From Cymbomonas tetramitiformis (Eukaryota; Chlorophyta; Pyramimonadophyceae; Pyramimonadales; Pyramimonadaceae): a DNA stretch of 26,705 nucleotides. Below the pieces are notes generated by a model. It was given only the letters and a program-made list of their open reading frames with translations, had not been told where the DNA came from and made no database searches. The translations under genes and the position numbers were made by a program. The stretch lies in the NCBI GenBank assembly GCA_001247695.2, contig LGRX02029234.1:1-26705 (forward strand), written 5' to 3'. Positions 1 to 8,043 of this stretch are shown one piece after another; position 1 is the stretch's first letter; the number at the start of each line of letters is the position of its first letter.

Positions 1-1
1 G

Positions 2-592
2 ATACTGCAACCACCTACTTGTGAGGAACCTGGTGGTGATAAACTGCACTTCAATGGGTCTCACTGGGAGTGTGTTTGTAAAGATGGGTTTACTGGTAAT
101 TCTTGTGAATGGGGCCCCACAATCGCGCCAACTTTCGCTCCGACAACAACGTTTCCGACCACGACTTCACAATGGGTGAAGCTTTTAGATAATGCGTACT
201 ACACGGGAAATCGACGAGGCAGATCTAATGGCTTCACCCCGTTACGGTATGGAACTTTCAGGAGGGTCAAAGCAGTGTATCGATCGGGCTATATAACGTG
301 TGATCGGCAGTTTCGAAGTGAGTATCATTGGGATGAGTGCAACCCACACTATGAAGGCTATTATGCCTTTGAATTGGAGAAGAATTCTCAAGTGATACTT
401 GAGCAAACGGGTCATTCGCTACCAACTTCTTGTACTGTTCCGTCTAGCCCTTCAGGTGACATTATTTGTGACTTAGATGTGACGGTAATTCAAGGTGACA
501 TACTTCGTCCAACTTGGAGGGAAGAACGTTTGGGGACTTCCTTGAGTGACAACGATGGTACGATATACATCGACTTGTATGGGGAACGATAA
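2..592 (+). CDS. Host-like EGF-domain protein, 3' end only
   Basis: The frame is open from the left edge to the TAA at 590-592, giving about 196 residues, so the true start lies outside the window. The N-terminal part holds the end of an EGF-like module (Cys-x-Cys-x-x-Gly-Phe-Thr-Gly-x-x-x-Cys, bases ~71-106). A Pro/Thr linker (PTIAPTFAPTTT) follows, then a ~140-residue domain with scattered Cys that I do not recognise. Such architectures are typical of secreted or cell-surface eukaryotic proteins. GC content is clearly higher than in the viral genes that begin at 1131, and codon use differs. I infer this is a resident host gene next to an insertion. An intron or exon boundary inside this stretch cannot be excluded. 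Confidence 0.6.
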   Translation: MLQPPTCEEPGGDKLHFNGSHWECVCKDGFTGNSCEWGPTIAPTFAPTTTFPTTTSQWVKLLDNAYYTGNRRGRSNGFTPLRYGTFRRVKAVYRSGYITCDRQFRSEYHWDECNPHYEGYYAFELEKNSQVILEQTGHSLPTSCTVPSSPSGDIICDLDVTVIQGDILRPTWREERLGTSLSDNDGTIYIDLYGER

Positions 593-1130
593 GCTCTTTC
601 CTTACAGTGGATCGTGAAGGCAGAAGATCGCACTCCAAAAAGGTTTGGGACTTAGCGTGGTCACTTCTCTGTTCAACAAAGCTTTTCATTTGAATTGACA
701 ACTTATTAGGTTTTACATTGTAAAGGAAATATCACTTGTAGTTCACCTTTTCATCGAGCGAACTGTTGTTAATACCCCTGCAAAAACCGGCATGTGACCG
801 GAGTTTTTGCTGAAATAGACAGCCAATTTGTAACAGTAGTTTTAATATATATTTGTTTCTCCAATTTTGTTTTAAACTTAGCACACAAAAGCATAGCACA
901 AGCATACATAAGCATATTACATATATCTGATAATATTGCATATTATATATTTGTATACTATTAACAAAAAACAATGTTCATATTGAAAAGAACCCAAAAA
1001 TACAATGCGTTTTTCATTTAATACTTACTTCGAAACCTTAAAAAATCGATTTGAGTTGTTTGCATTCAAGGATAGTCTTTGATGGTGAAGTGCGTTGTGT
1101 CTCTTTTTTATGTAATCTATCTTAATAGTT
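593..1130. other. Host-virus junction region without a supported gene
   Basis: Composition changes here from mixed (593 to about 820) to strongly AT-rich (after about 830). I see a hairpin at 780-810 and short runs of ATAT, but no convincing CDS; the short minus-strand reading frames here look like chance. The left border of the viral element most likely lies in this interval. I looked for a matching inverted copy near 16.4-16.8 kb and at 17.9-18.2 kb and found none by eye. Confidence 0.5.
780..810. repeat. Short inverted repeat (hairpin)
   Basis: The left arm GCAAAAACCGG at 780-790 pairs with CCGGAGTTTTTGC at 798-810 around a 7-base loop; the right arm has two extra bases. It lies at the change from mixed to AT-rich composition, so it may mark an element end or a transcript 3' end. 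Its function is unknown. Confidence 0.55.
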
Positions 1131-2489
1131 ATGAAAGAGCAGCAACATTGTTCCAAGCTATATTCAAAAAATGACTTTTGTGTTGATAAATATAATATAC
1201 ATTCAAGGTCAAAAGCTAAAGAATACAATTACCAAAGAAACTCTTGGCAAGAAGGAAAAGAGTTTTACAATAAAAACACAAATGACACTCTTAATACAAG
1301 AAATAATAGTAAAGAAGTAAACCAATACAAAATTCAATTAAACAATTTGTTTCAACAATTAGCCGAACTTCAACCATCACAAATCAATCAAACATTTACA
1401 AATGAATTAAGAGATAAGGCATATCTTGTTGGAATTTCCTCTTATTTAGGGGCAAGAAATTTTCAGCCGGACTTAAATTATCCCGGTGGGTATGAACACA
1501 CAACAATCACTATGGCTCAACAACAATTAAACAAAGAAATATTGAATAATAAATTCAAATTAGATCCACATTTGTCAAACTACGATGCAGCCGTTTTTAA
1601 TAATGGAAATAATAAGGTAAAAATAGCATACCACGGGGCAAGTTCTAACCCACAATTCTTAGACGAAGACAAGGCAGATATTCTTTCGGTAATTAAAGGA
1701 AATCATTCACAAAGAAACTCTTTTAAACGCGCCGAAAATGTTTATTCAAGAACTTTGGAAAAATACCCTAACAATCAAATAGAATTATTAGGAACCTCAT
1801 TAGGAGGAGCCAAAGCAATACACGTTGGGGAAAACTTCAATGTAAAATCAACGACATTTAATCCTTTCCTATCTCATTTACACACTCCGAAAATTGTCGG
1901 AAATGCACCTCAAAACATTCATAGAATTGTAACTGATTGGGCAACTGCGGGAGCCTTAAAAATACCATCAAATTCAAATAGAAAGTTGTTTCATTATTTT
2001 GAAAATAAAAATCCTTACGATTTTTTAAGACAACCTTATCAATATATAACATCTCCACATAATTTGAAACAATTTTTTCAATTACCAAAAAACAACAAAG
2101 TAAGTAAAGTCAATTTAGTAAAATCAACGTTAAACACTATAGGGACGGGGCTCAATATATACTCTTTTGGAAGTGCTTTGAATGATTCAATTGATATGTA
2201 TAGAGACAATGCTACACCCGAAGAATTTGTTAATAAAATTTCAGAATATTCAAATCCATTAGGCATATTTGGTATGCTAGGAACACGTGATATTGATGCA
2301 AATTATTTACACGATGATGCTCCATTAGAAGCAAGAATGTTAGCAGATTATATTTCTAACAAAGGTCCACAAAGAATGACAAATTTTAGTAGAAATGTTG
2401 ATAAATCATTATCAAATAAATATTCAAATATTAATGAAAATACAATTAAAAACAGCAAAAATAATATTTTGATAAATTATGGAACGTGA
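1131..2489 (+). CDS. Lipase-like alpha/beta hydrolase, copy A
   Basis: The product has 452 residues. The key motif is GTSLGG at residues 221-226, a Gly-x-Ser-x-Gly nucleophile elbow with Ser223 as the likely catalytic residue. It is preceded by a strand-like segment (IAYHGASS, ~165-172) that fits the region before the elbow in class 3 lipases. The first ~65 residues are polar, Asn/Lys-rich and poorly conserved. From about residue 66 the protein matches copy B (25128-26441) closely. Lipase or phospholipase genes are known in some PLVs, and in a virion they could act on membranes during entry or release; that role is inferred. The start ATG at 1131 gives the longest frame. The 3' end overlaps the next gene by 11 bases. 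No signal peptide is evident. Confidence 0.75.
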   Translation: MKEQQHCSKLYSKNDFCVDKYNIHSRSKAKEYNYQRNSWQEGKEFYNKNTNDTLNTRNNSKEVNQYKIQLNNLFQQLAELQPSQINQTFTNELRDKAYLVGISSYLGARNFQPDLNYPGGYEHTTITMAQQQLNKEILNNKFKLDPHLSNYDAAVFNNGNNKVKIAYHGASSNPQFLDEDKADILSVIKGNHSQRNSFKRAENVYSRTLEKYPNNQIELLGTSLGGAKAIHVGENFNVKSTTFNPFLSHLHTPKIVGNAPQNIHRIVTDWATAGALKIPSNSNRKLFHYFENKNPYDFLRQPYQYITSPHNLKQFFQLPKNNKVSKVNLVKSTLNTIGTGLNIYSFGSALNDSIDMYRDNATPEEFVNKISEYSNPLGIFGMLGTRDIDANYLHDDAPLEARMLADYISNKGPQRMTNFSRNVDKSLSNKYSNINENTIKNSKNNILINYGT

Positions 2490-2715
2490 ACAATTGATAC
2501 AAAATGCAAAAATATTATACCCTAATTTATGTACATTTTATTTAGAATTGATTATTGATGATTTTATAGCACGACCACAATTTTATGAAAGAATGTATGA
2601 AGGAAATGTTGATGATATTCCGTTACCAATACATAGAGACACACAAAAAGAAATTGATAAAAATAAAAATTATATTCATATATTAAATAGAGATACTAAT
2701 GAATCCAATATCTGA
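2479..2715 (+). CDS. Small conserved protein between lipase and penton genes, copy A
   Basis: The product is a 78-residue soluble protein starting MEREQLIQNAKILYP. I do not recognise the family. It is real because copy B (24905-25138, 77 residues) keeps the same start (MEREHLIKNAQILYP), the same length, a YxxMYxGN motif near the middle and a similar C-terminus. It overlaps the lipase gene by 11 bases and the penton gene by 17 bases, and both overlaps are kept in module B. No TATA-like element of its own is visible, so it is probably translated from a shared transcript. Its place between two virion genes suggests a structural or assembly role, which is inference only. Confidence 0.75.
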   Translation: MEREQLIQNAKILYPNLCTFYLELIIDDFIARPQFYERMYEGNVDDIPLPIHRDTQKEIDKNKNYIHILNRDTNESNI

Positions 2716-3682
2716 ACGAACCCTTTATTTATCTAGCGAAGATTTATCAACTTCCGGTGATTCAAGAATAATCAATATAAATGTCCCAACACAATTAACA
2801 AATTATAGAAATACAAATAGATTAAAAATCATTTTAAACTCTTTTACCGCTGCGAAAACTTGGTACACAATTAATGAATATAATGGTATTTTTTATATAG
2901 CGAAAACAAGCACAGATAAATTGTATGAATGTAGAATACCTGATGGAAATTATACAGATTTAGATGATTTAAAAACCATTTTAGAAACCATTATTTTAGA
3001 CGTTCTTGTAACAAATTTTAATTTTGCTAGACCCGCCGATAGGGTAAACGTAACATTTGATGCTATTTCAGGACATTTTACAATTACCTTAAGCAAGGCT
3101 GCACCCAATATTAAATTTGTTGCATTTTCAATAACTGGAGATTTTCAAGCCGTTCCGGGCAGTCCATTAGATGATGCATTAAATGATATCTATAATTCTC
3201 CTGGGAAATACAATGATGTTGATCAAGTTTTAGGCGGACTAACAAATAAATCTGTTGCAGGATTAACAAACATTTCTCAAGTAAATGATTTATTTGATAT
3301 TGAAACACCTGATGTAATATTTATATCTAAATTTCCGGGTAATTTACAAACAAATGATGCTATTTATTTAAGAATCACTACATTACCAACTAATAATTTA
3401 CAAAGTACAAATCTTTCAAACCAAATAAATCAAAATTTAATAATTAGTAGCGACATTTTAGGAAAAGTATTATTACCTTCTGATATTTCTACTAAATTTA
3501 TTTCCTATTTAGATTTTGATGAAAACTTTGGTATAGATGTACAAGCCTCACAATTTTGTCAATTACGAATTTCAATAACCGATAATAAATCAAGATTAAT
3601 TCCAACAGCCTTGTCAAAAAATGGTACCGAACAATCCATTAATTTTGCAATTTCCCTGAAATTAAAAGAGTATTCTCAATGA
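2699..3682 (+). CDS. Putative penton / minor capsid protein, copy A
   Basis: The product has 327 residues and starts MNPISERTLYLSSEDL. It is predicted to be rich in beta strands. Segments such as NRLKIILNSFTAAKTWYTI and the IPDGNYTDLDDLKTILE segment resemble the penton (single jelly-roll) proteins of PLVs, which sit at the capsid five-fold vertices. Position just before the MCP gene also matches PLV gene order. Copy B (23938-24921) has the same length with most residues conserved, including the C-terminal ITDNKSRLIPTA stretch. The start ATG lies inside the preceding gene. I assign penton by family resemblance and context; no structure was computed. Confidence 0.65.
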   Translation: MNPISERTLYLSSEDLSTSGDSRIININVPTQLTNYRNTNRLKIILNSFTAAKTWYTINEYNGIFYIAKTSTDKLYECRIPDGNYTDLDDLKTILETIILDVLVTNFNFARPADRVNVTFDAISGHFTITLSKAAPNIKFVAFSITGDFQAVPGSPLDDALNDIYNSPGKYNDVDQVLGGLTNKSVAGLTNISQVNDLFDIETPDVIFISKFPGNLQTNDAIYLRITTLPTNNLQSTNLSNQINQNLIISSDILGKVLLPSDISTKFISYLDFDENFGIDVQASQFCQLRISITDNKSRLIPTALSKNGTEQSINFAISLKLKEYSQ

Positions 3683-3690
3683 ACAATTTT

Positions 3691-3711
3691 TTATAATATA
3701 TATTATATAAA
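3691..3711 (+). promoter_or_regulatory. TATA-like element before MCP A
   Basis: The 29-base gap before the MCP ATG is almost pure A/T and holds TATAATATATATTATATA ending one or two bases from the start codon. The same kind of element stands before MCP B. It probably acts as a late promoter with a very short 5' leader. Confidence 0.4.
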
Positions 3712-5055
3712 ATGTCTTTACCTTATAGCCTTGCATTTGGTCTTCAAAAATTGAACGGTTATTCTACCAACTATTTTAGATTAGAAACAACAAATTTGAC
3801 GAAAGTATCTCCATATGGTGTGATAACGTTAAACTTACCTGTGAACTCTTTAATAAATATGAAAAGTCTGAGTTTGCATTGTCAAGGTCGTGCTAATGAA
3901 ACTAATATTGCTTGTACCAACGCTGCGGGAGATCCTGATGTAGTAATTACAACATTACCAAATGGAATTGAAAAATTAATTCAAAGGGTAGAAGTCTATA
4001 GCGGTGGAATTCAAATTTCAAGTGGTATGCAACAATATTCAACCGTTTCAACTGTGTTGGACAACATTAAAACAACATTAAATAAAGAAGTTTCTTATCA
4101 AAGAGTTTTAAAAAATCAAGAAATAAATGTAAATACTGATAATTATTATACAGAATTACGACCATATATATTAAACAACTTTTTACAATTTATAGGCGAA
4201 GCAAGTCCGGACTATATTGATACGGCCTTATTACCAAGTATACAAATACGATTTTATATGCACGGTCCGGAAGTTTTAGGGGCATATCAAAAATCATTAG
4301 GAGCTGGAAATGGTTTTAATGGAACCGGGGCGGCCCAACTTGCTGCAAATGCTTCTTGGGAATTACAAGATTTGCATTTTACAATTGAAACAATTACATT
4401 TTCAAATGGTGTTTATGATAGCGCCGTAGAAAGTAAATTAAGAGAAGATTCATTCATTGAGGTGCCTTTTAAAAATTATTTCACATTTTTGGATTCTCAA
4501 ACAAAAATGGATAAATCAACGAGATTTTCTTTATCTACTCAATGTTTAGATAATTTGTATGCCGTTCAAAGACCTTCATTTTATAATTCAACAAATACAG
4601 GTTTGCACAAAATTGATAATAAAATCGGGGCAACTTATGTGCCGTCATATTTTAGATTTTACGCCGGAAAAAATAGTTCTTGGCAATATAATATAAATTC
4701 ACTTTATTATCCTAATTATAGAGCAACAGCTTTGGATGCCTTCAACTTACTAACTATAGGAAAAGCTGACAATTATTCTAATGATGCTGGATGCAAAATA
4801 AATTCTTTAGAGAACTGGTATAATTCTTATTGGACTGCTATGTTAAGACTTAATATGCCTTCCGAAATGAATGTTCGTAGTCTTAGTGGCTTAGATACAC
4901 GTGGTTTGAACTCTCAATTCTTCTTACAAACACAAGCAGGTACAGATGCTTTACAAGAAGCTATTCCCGGTGTTGATAATGAAACTTTTGTAATTTGTGA
5001 ATGTACATCTACACTTCGTATAGGTATGGGCAGAATGATTGAAGTTGTTGTGTAA
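3712..5055 (+). CDS. MCP: Major capsid protein, double jelly-roll type, copy A
   Basis: The product has 447 residues and starts MSLPYSLAFGLQKLNGYSTN. Length, strand-rich pattern and the order of conserved blocks fit the double jelly-roll capsid proteins of PLVs and Polintons, which form pseudo-hexameric trimers on an icosahedral shell. Useful marks are ITTLPNGIEKLI (~85-97), VYSGGIQISSGM (~101-112), LRPYILNNFLQFIGE (~148-162), IQIRFYMHGPEVLG (~176-189) and the C-terminal RIGMGRMIEVVV. Copy B (22565-23911) has 448 residues and agrees at roughly four of five positions by eye, with most change in surface-like loops and near residues 395-425. The frame is fully intact. It is flanked by penton and small structural genes. 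Confidence 0.9.
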   Translation: MSLPYSLAFGLQKLNGYSTNYFRLETTNLTKVSPYGVITLNLPVNSLINMKSLSLHCQGRANETNIACTNAAGDPDVVITTLPNGIEKLIQRVEVYSGGIQISSGMQQYSTVSTVLDNIKTTLNKEVSYQRVLKNQEINVNTDNYYTELRPYILNNFLQFIGEASPDYIDTALLPSIQIRFYMHGPEVLGAYQKSLGAGNGFNGTGAAQLAANASWELQDLHFTIETITFSNGVYDSAVESKLREDSFIEVPFKNYFTFLDSQTKMDKSTRFSLSTQCLDNLYAVQRPSFYNSTNTGLHKIDNKIGATYVPSYFRFYAGKNSSWQYNINSLYYPNYRATALDAFNLLTIGKADNYSNDAGCKINSLENWYNSYWTAMLRLNMPSEMNVRSLSGLDTRGLNSQFFLQTQAGTDALQEAIPGVDNETFVICECTSTLRIGMGRMIEVVV

Positions 5056-5060
5056 AACTT

Positions 5061-5079
5061 ATTTATTTATAAATAATAT
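5061..5079 (+). promoter_or_regulatory. TATA-like element before 104-aa gene
   Basis: The 24-base gap after the MCP stop is A/T only apart from its first bases (TTTATTTATAAATAATAT) and runs directly into the ATG at 5080. Confidence 0.3.
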
Positions 5080-5394
5080 ATGGTAGAACAAGCTGGACAA
5101 ATAAACTCTAAAAATCTAGGAAAATCTTTAGGGAAAATAAATGTTACATTACCAAATTTAATGTTAACTTCAGGATTTAGAAGTCCTTCAATGATGATTA
5201 TTCCCTGCAAAACAATACAAGATTTACGACCACCGGCAAGAGTCTCTAATGTTGACCTTATGTCAGGTTTTAAATCATATACATTAGGACACGGTGACAA
5301 AATCACAAAAGAAAATGCTATGTTTTCATTTCCTGATATTTATCCATTAAACAATAAATTATTTAAACTTGCACCAACATTCTTTGTAAAATAA
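5080..5394 (+). CDS. Small conserved structural-module protein, copy A
   Basis: The product has 104 residues and starts MVEQAGQINSKNLGKSLGK. I do not recognise a named family. The core from about residue 33 (SGFRSPSMMIIPCKTIQDL) through PPARVSNVD and SGFKSYTLGHGDKIT is almost unchanged in copy B (22217-22534). This is the strongest small-protein conservation in the module, which argues for tight packing, perhaps as a capsid cement or fibre-base protein; that is inference. It has no membrane segment. One Cys (in the IIPCKT motif) is kept in both copies. The frame is intact. Confidence 0.75.
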   Translation: MVEQAGQINSKNLGKSLGKINVTLPNLMLTSGFRSPSMMIIPCKTIQDLRPPARVSNVDLMSGFKSYTLGHGDKITKENAMFSFPDIYPLNNKLFKLAPTFFVK

Positions 5395-5403
5395 AAATTA
5401 TTT

Positions 5404-5416
5404 GATATTATATATA
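5404..5416 (+). promoter_or_regulatory. TATA-like element before short fibre gene
   Basis: GATATTATATATA lies directly before the ATG at 5417. The sequence upstream could be read in frame from a TTG at 5402, but the shared MSSFGN start favours 5417. Confidence 0.35.
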
Positions 5417-5758
5417 ATGTCTTCTTTTGGAAATGAATTTGTTTTAGATAAAAATATCAAAGTAAATAACGGTGTGTTTATTGGTGCTCAAGATAAAACA
5501 ACAAGAACAACTTTTCAAATGATTGGAGCTGATATCAATATGAACATTGATGGTAGTCAAAGCGGTGACCCTGGTATTGTAAATTTGAATATGGCTGCAA
5601 AAGCAAATAATATGAAAGTAAGATTTGATGGTTTGCCTATTGTAGAAACAACCAACGTTCCGCCGGATGAAAATATTACACCCGTAAATGGATTATATGT
5701 ATTCAAAGCTAATCCTGCTGATAAATTTGGAACGGTATTTATGAAACTTGCAAATTAA
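5417..5758 (+). CDS. Short fibre/spike-like protein with MSSFGN start, copy A
   Basis: The product has 113 residues. I chose the ATG at 5417 because the protein then begins MSSFGNEFVLDKNIKVNNG, matching copy B (21828-22190) and the N-terminus shared with the large fibre proteins. The body is Asn/Gly/Asp-rich with short alternating strands (GVFIGAQDKTTRTTFQMIG, INMNIDGSQSGDP), as in beta-structured spike proteins. Copy B is six residues longer at the C-terminus and most variable in the last third. I infer a minor spike attached to the capsid by its N-terminal tail. No named family is recognised. Confidence 0.7.
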   Translation: MSSFGNEFVLDKNIKVNNGVFIGAQDKTTRTTFQMIGADINMNIDGSQSGDPGIVNLNMAAKANNMKVRFDGLPIVETTNVPPDENITPVNGLYVFKANPADKFGTVFMKLAN

Positions 5759-5787
5759 TAAATTTTTTATTTATATTGTAATTTATA

Positions 5788-7248
5788 ATGTCTTCATTTG
5801 GAAATAATATAGTCGCAAATACATTTAATGGAAATCAAACTCCTACAACTATTCCTGACCCTTTGACAATTAATCAATTAAATGTAAATCAAATAGGTGA
5901 TAATTCAAATCCTTGTCAAACAGTTCATATGGCTGCAGATTTCTTTTATCAAAATGATATTGATTTTATTGACAATTCTGATGTAAATAATCAAAGAGAG
6001 TTTATGAAATTACAAACTGATGGTGATTTAAATTTAGTGAATAACATCAATTTCTATGATTTTATTTTAAACAATCCTGCAAGCAAATCAAAATTTTCCA
6101 TAGGTTTAGATGAACTTGATAGTTCATTTGAAATAAAATCTTTAGACCCTGTTTCTCAAACAAGATTGAAAATAGGAGACACCGGTATAAATGAATGGTC
6201 ATTTATGCAAACAACATTGAACGTAGAACCACTTGGAGCAGGTGTACTTTTAAATGATGGACCTTTAATTTTAAACACCGGTGATATTACTTTGAATTCT
6301 GGAAAATTTATTGGTGACGCCTCCGGGTTGACAAATGTTCCACCATCTACACCACAAGATCTACAATCTGTTTGTGATCAAGGAAGTACAAGTACAACAA
6401 ATAATATCTCTTTTACCGGTACCGGAAAATTCACAATAAACCAAGATGAAATTGATGGTGCTTTAATTAGGATTAGAGGCGGTACTCAAGATGCTAAAAT
6501 TCGTATTGGCGAAACTACATCTGATGATGGATATGTAAATTCACAACGAGCAATATTAGTAGGCAGAAATGCAGGTTCATTTAATTGTGGAATTGATGTT
6601 TTGGCTATTGGTTCTGGAAGTGGATATGACCAAGCTGGAAATTATTCGGTAAATTTAGGTGATGATAGTGGTCAAAACAACGCCGGTGTGGAATCAGTAT
6701 CTATTGGTAGATTTAGTGGTGAAAATTATAGCGGTGTGAATTCAGTATCAATAGGTGCATATGCAAATCAAAATACCGGAGCCGTTTCATCTATTGATAA
6801 TACAATTTGTATCAATGCTACCGGTCAAGCATTAAATAATACACAAGCAAACTCTTGTATTGTGAAACCAATACGAGCTTCTTCTGATACATCAACTGAA
6901 ACACTTATGTTGTATTACGACGATACTTCAGGCGAAATACGTAAAGGAGCTAAACCAGCGGGTTCAACAATTCCAAATCTTTCACAAGTTCTACAAGTTG
7001 GCGACACAGGAAATAGTATAAATCTCACAGCCGAACTAAACACACCTGCAATTAATATTACTAATTCCATAAACTGGGCTTATACATCAAATACAAGTTC
7101 ATTAAATGTATGTCAAATACAGTTGCTTAATATAACATCCAGTTACAAATCAGTTTTACCGACTAGCCCAATAAATCATACCGGAAGTATTTTTACTTTT
7201 GTAAACACAACTTCTACAACAATCACAGCCGGTACAATTGTAGGATAG
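5788..7248 (+). CDS. Large fibre protein, copy A, C-terminally truncated
   Basis: The product has 486 residues and starts MSSFGNNIVANTFNGNQTP. The first ~190 residues are nearly identical to copy B. The segment FIGDASGLTNVP (~171-182) is a pattern common in tail-fibre and spike proteins. Residues ~255-345 carry repeats of the form S-V-x-I/L-G-x-x-(A/S)-G (VNLGDDSGQ, SVSIGRFSGE, SVSIGAYANQ), like the head repeats of trimeric YadA-type adhesins. The rest is Ser/Thr/Asn-rich. Copy B (20002-21801) continues for ~113 more residues. Copy A ends GTIVG at a TAG that lies three bases inside a 121-bp palindrome, so the loss of the tail is best explained by an insertion or deletion event. Receptor binding is inferred from the fibre-like design. 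Confidence 0.75.
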   Translation: MSSFGNNIVANTFNGNQTPTTIPDPLTINQLNVNQIGDNSNPCQTVHMAADFFYQNDIDFIDNSDVNNQREFMKLQTDGDLNLVNNINFYDFILNNPASKSKFSIGLDELDSSFEIKSLDPVSQTRLKIGDTGINEWSFMQTTLNVEPLGAGVLLNDGPLILNTGDITLNSGKFIGDASGLTNVPPSTPQDLQSVCDQGSTSTTNNISFTGTGKFTINQDEIDGALIRIRGGTQDAKIRIGETTSDDGYVNSQRAILVGRNAGSFNCGIDVLAIGSGSGYDQAGNYSVNLGDDSGQNNAGVESVSIGRFSGENYSGVNSVSIGAYANQNTGAVSSIDNTICINATGQALNNTQANSCIVKPIRASSDTSTETLMLYYDDTSGEIRKGAKPAGSTIPNLSQVLQVGDTGNSINLTAELNTPAINITNSINWAYTSNTSSLNVCQIQLLNITSSYKSVLPTSPINHTGSIFTFVNTTSTTITAGTIVG

Positions 7249-7362
7249 TAGTATGATGTAGCGTTTACGGACAGAATTTTCCCCCACCACAAAAACCCTA
7301 GGGCTGCGCCCTAGGGTTGTGGTAAAATCCAATCCCCAAACCCTACAACATTCTACTATCCT
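7242..7362. mobile_element. 121-bp imperfect palindrome (MITE-like or fold-back element)
   Basis: The left end AGGATAGTAGTATGATGTAG and the reverse complement of the right end (AGGATAGTAGAATGTTGTAG) agree at 18 of 20 positions. Towards the centre both arms keep ATTTT and CCACAA, and the core ACCCTAGGGC-TGC-GCCCTAGGGT is almost perfect. The element is richer in GC than the viral genes around it and supplies the stop codon of fibre A. I saw no target-site duplication. It could be a small non-autonomous transposon or a recombination scar. Confidence 0.6.
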
Positions 7363-7390
7363 CCAAACCCTAGGATGACGTGTCAATTTT

Positions 7391-7438
7391 CCGGTGAGCT
7401 TCCGGTGAATTTATCCGGTTCGGTGAGAGTTTCCGGTG
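7391..7438. repeat. Cluster of TCCGGTGA-like repeats
   Basis: CCGGTGA occurs at 7391 and 7402; shortened or altered copies (CCGG-TTCGGTGA, CCGGTGG) follow at 7415-7428 and 7433. The cluster lies between the palindrome and the 3' end of the SET gene. Its function is unknown. Confidence 0.45.
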
Positions 7439-7479
7439 GAATAAATATAAATATGATAAATTAGAAAAAAAATAATTTA

Positions 7480-7953
7480 TCATCTGTTTCTCCAATATTC
7501 CTTTCCATACGAAACAAATATTTCTTCATTCTTTTTTATATCTTTTTTTAATCGAACATTCCCGACAAAATTTATTACAGCATTATTTTTGCATTTAATT
7601 TTCTTGGCTGTTTGAGGAGTGCAATCATTAAATTTACCGGCTACGGAATTTGTTTTTGATGCATCATAAGATAAATTTTTATTTTTCTCCCAAATGTGCG
7701 TTCGTTGATTTAATGGAGGGAGTTGATTTGATGTCAATTTTTGTGTGCCAACGGTATACCTACCAACTAATTTATCTTTTTTTAAATCTTCTTTAGCGTA
7801 TACACCCAAACCTGAATTGGGAATACTACTTTCACTTATATTAACAACTCTATGAACATAACAATATGGACTATATTTACATGTCATGTTGCGACATTGG
7901 TTCCCACTACTTTTAGAAATAGCAATGCAGCGCTCACAAGGCGTTTTCTTCAT
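7480..7953 (-). CDS. SET-domain protein (candidate lysine methyltransferase)
   Basis: The product has 157 residues. Residues 1-35 hold a Cys/His-rich cluster (CERC, NQCRNMTCK, YCYVHR) that looks like a small zinc site. From about residue 38 the SET fold follows: SSIPNSGLGVYAKEDLKKD is the usual N-terminal SET signature (G-x-G-V/L-F/Y-A), and FNDCTPQTAKKIKCKNNAV stands where canonical SET proteins have NHSCxPN. LKKDIKKNEEIFVSYGKEYW is the typical C-terminal end with the catalytic Tyr. It would transfer methyl groups from S-adenosylmethionine to a Lys, perhaps on host chromatin or a virion protein; the target is unknown. It is transcribed away from the neighbouring SSB-like gene. The NHSC-to-NDCT change means activity is not certain. 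Confidence 0.75.
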   Translation of the reverse strand: MKKTPCERCIAISKSSGNQCRNMTCKYSPYCYVHRVVNISESSIPNSGLGVYAKEDLKKDKLVGRYTVGTQKLTSNQLPPLNQRTHIWEKNKNLSYDASKTNSVAGKFNDCTPQTAKKIKCKNNAVINFVGNVRLKKDIKKNEEIFVSYGKEYWRNR

Positions 7954-8043
7954 TAATATGACATAACATTAAAATTGTAGCTAAACTTCTACAATAAACA
8001 TAAACAAACTTAAAAAATAAATATTATAACTTAATTTAATAAA
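7954..8043. promoter_or_regulatory. Divergent intergenic region, SET gene / SSB-like gene
   Basis: This 90-base AT-rich gap separates two genes transcribed away from each other, so both promoters must lie here or within the genes. TATAACTTAATTTAATAAA stands next to the right-hand ATG. No further motif is clear. Confidence 0.35.

Larger units (their letters stand above)
1131..7245 (+). repeat. Structural module A (inverted partner of 20002-26441)
   Basis: Seven genes in a row (lipase-like, 78 aa, penton-like, MCP, 104 aa, 113 aa, fibre) have direct counterparts in the same order on the opposite strand at 20002-26441. Small overlaps and tight spacing are also shared. The copies are diverged in DNA, so this is not a classical identical terminal inverted repeat. 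Confidence 0.9.

Noticed and set aside
732..974. Minus-strand 80-codon frame in the junction region
   Set aside because: It lies in AT-rich sequence, has low-complexity Cys/Leu/Tyr composition, no recognisable family and no copy next to module B.
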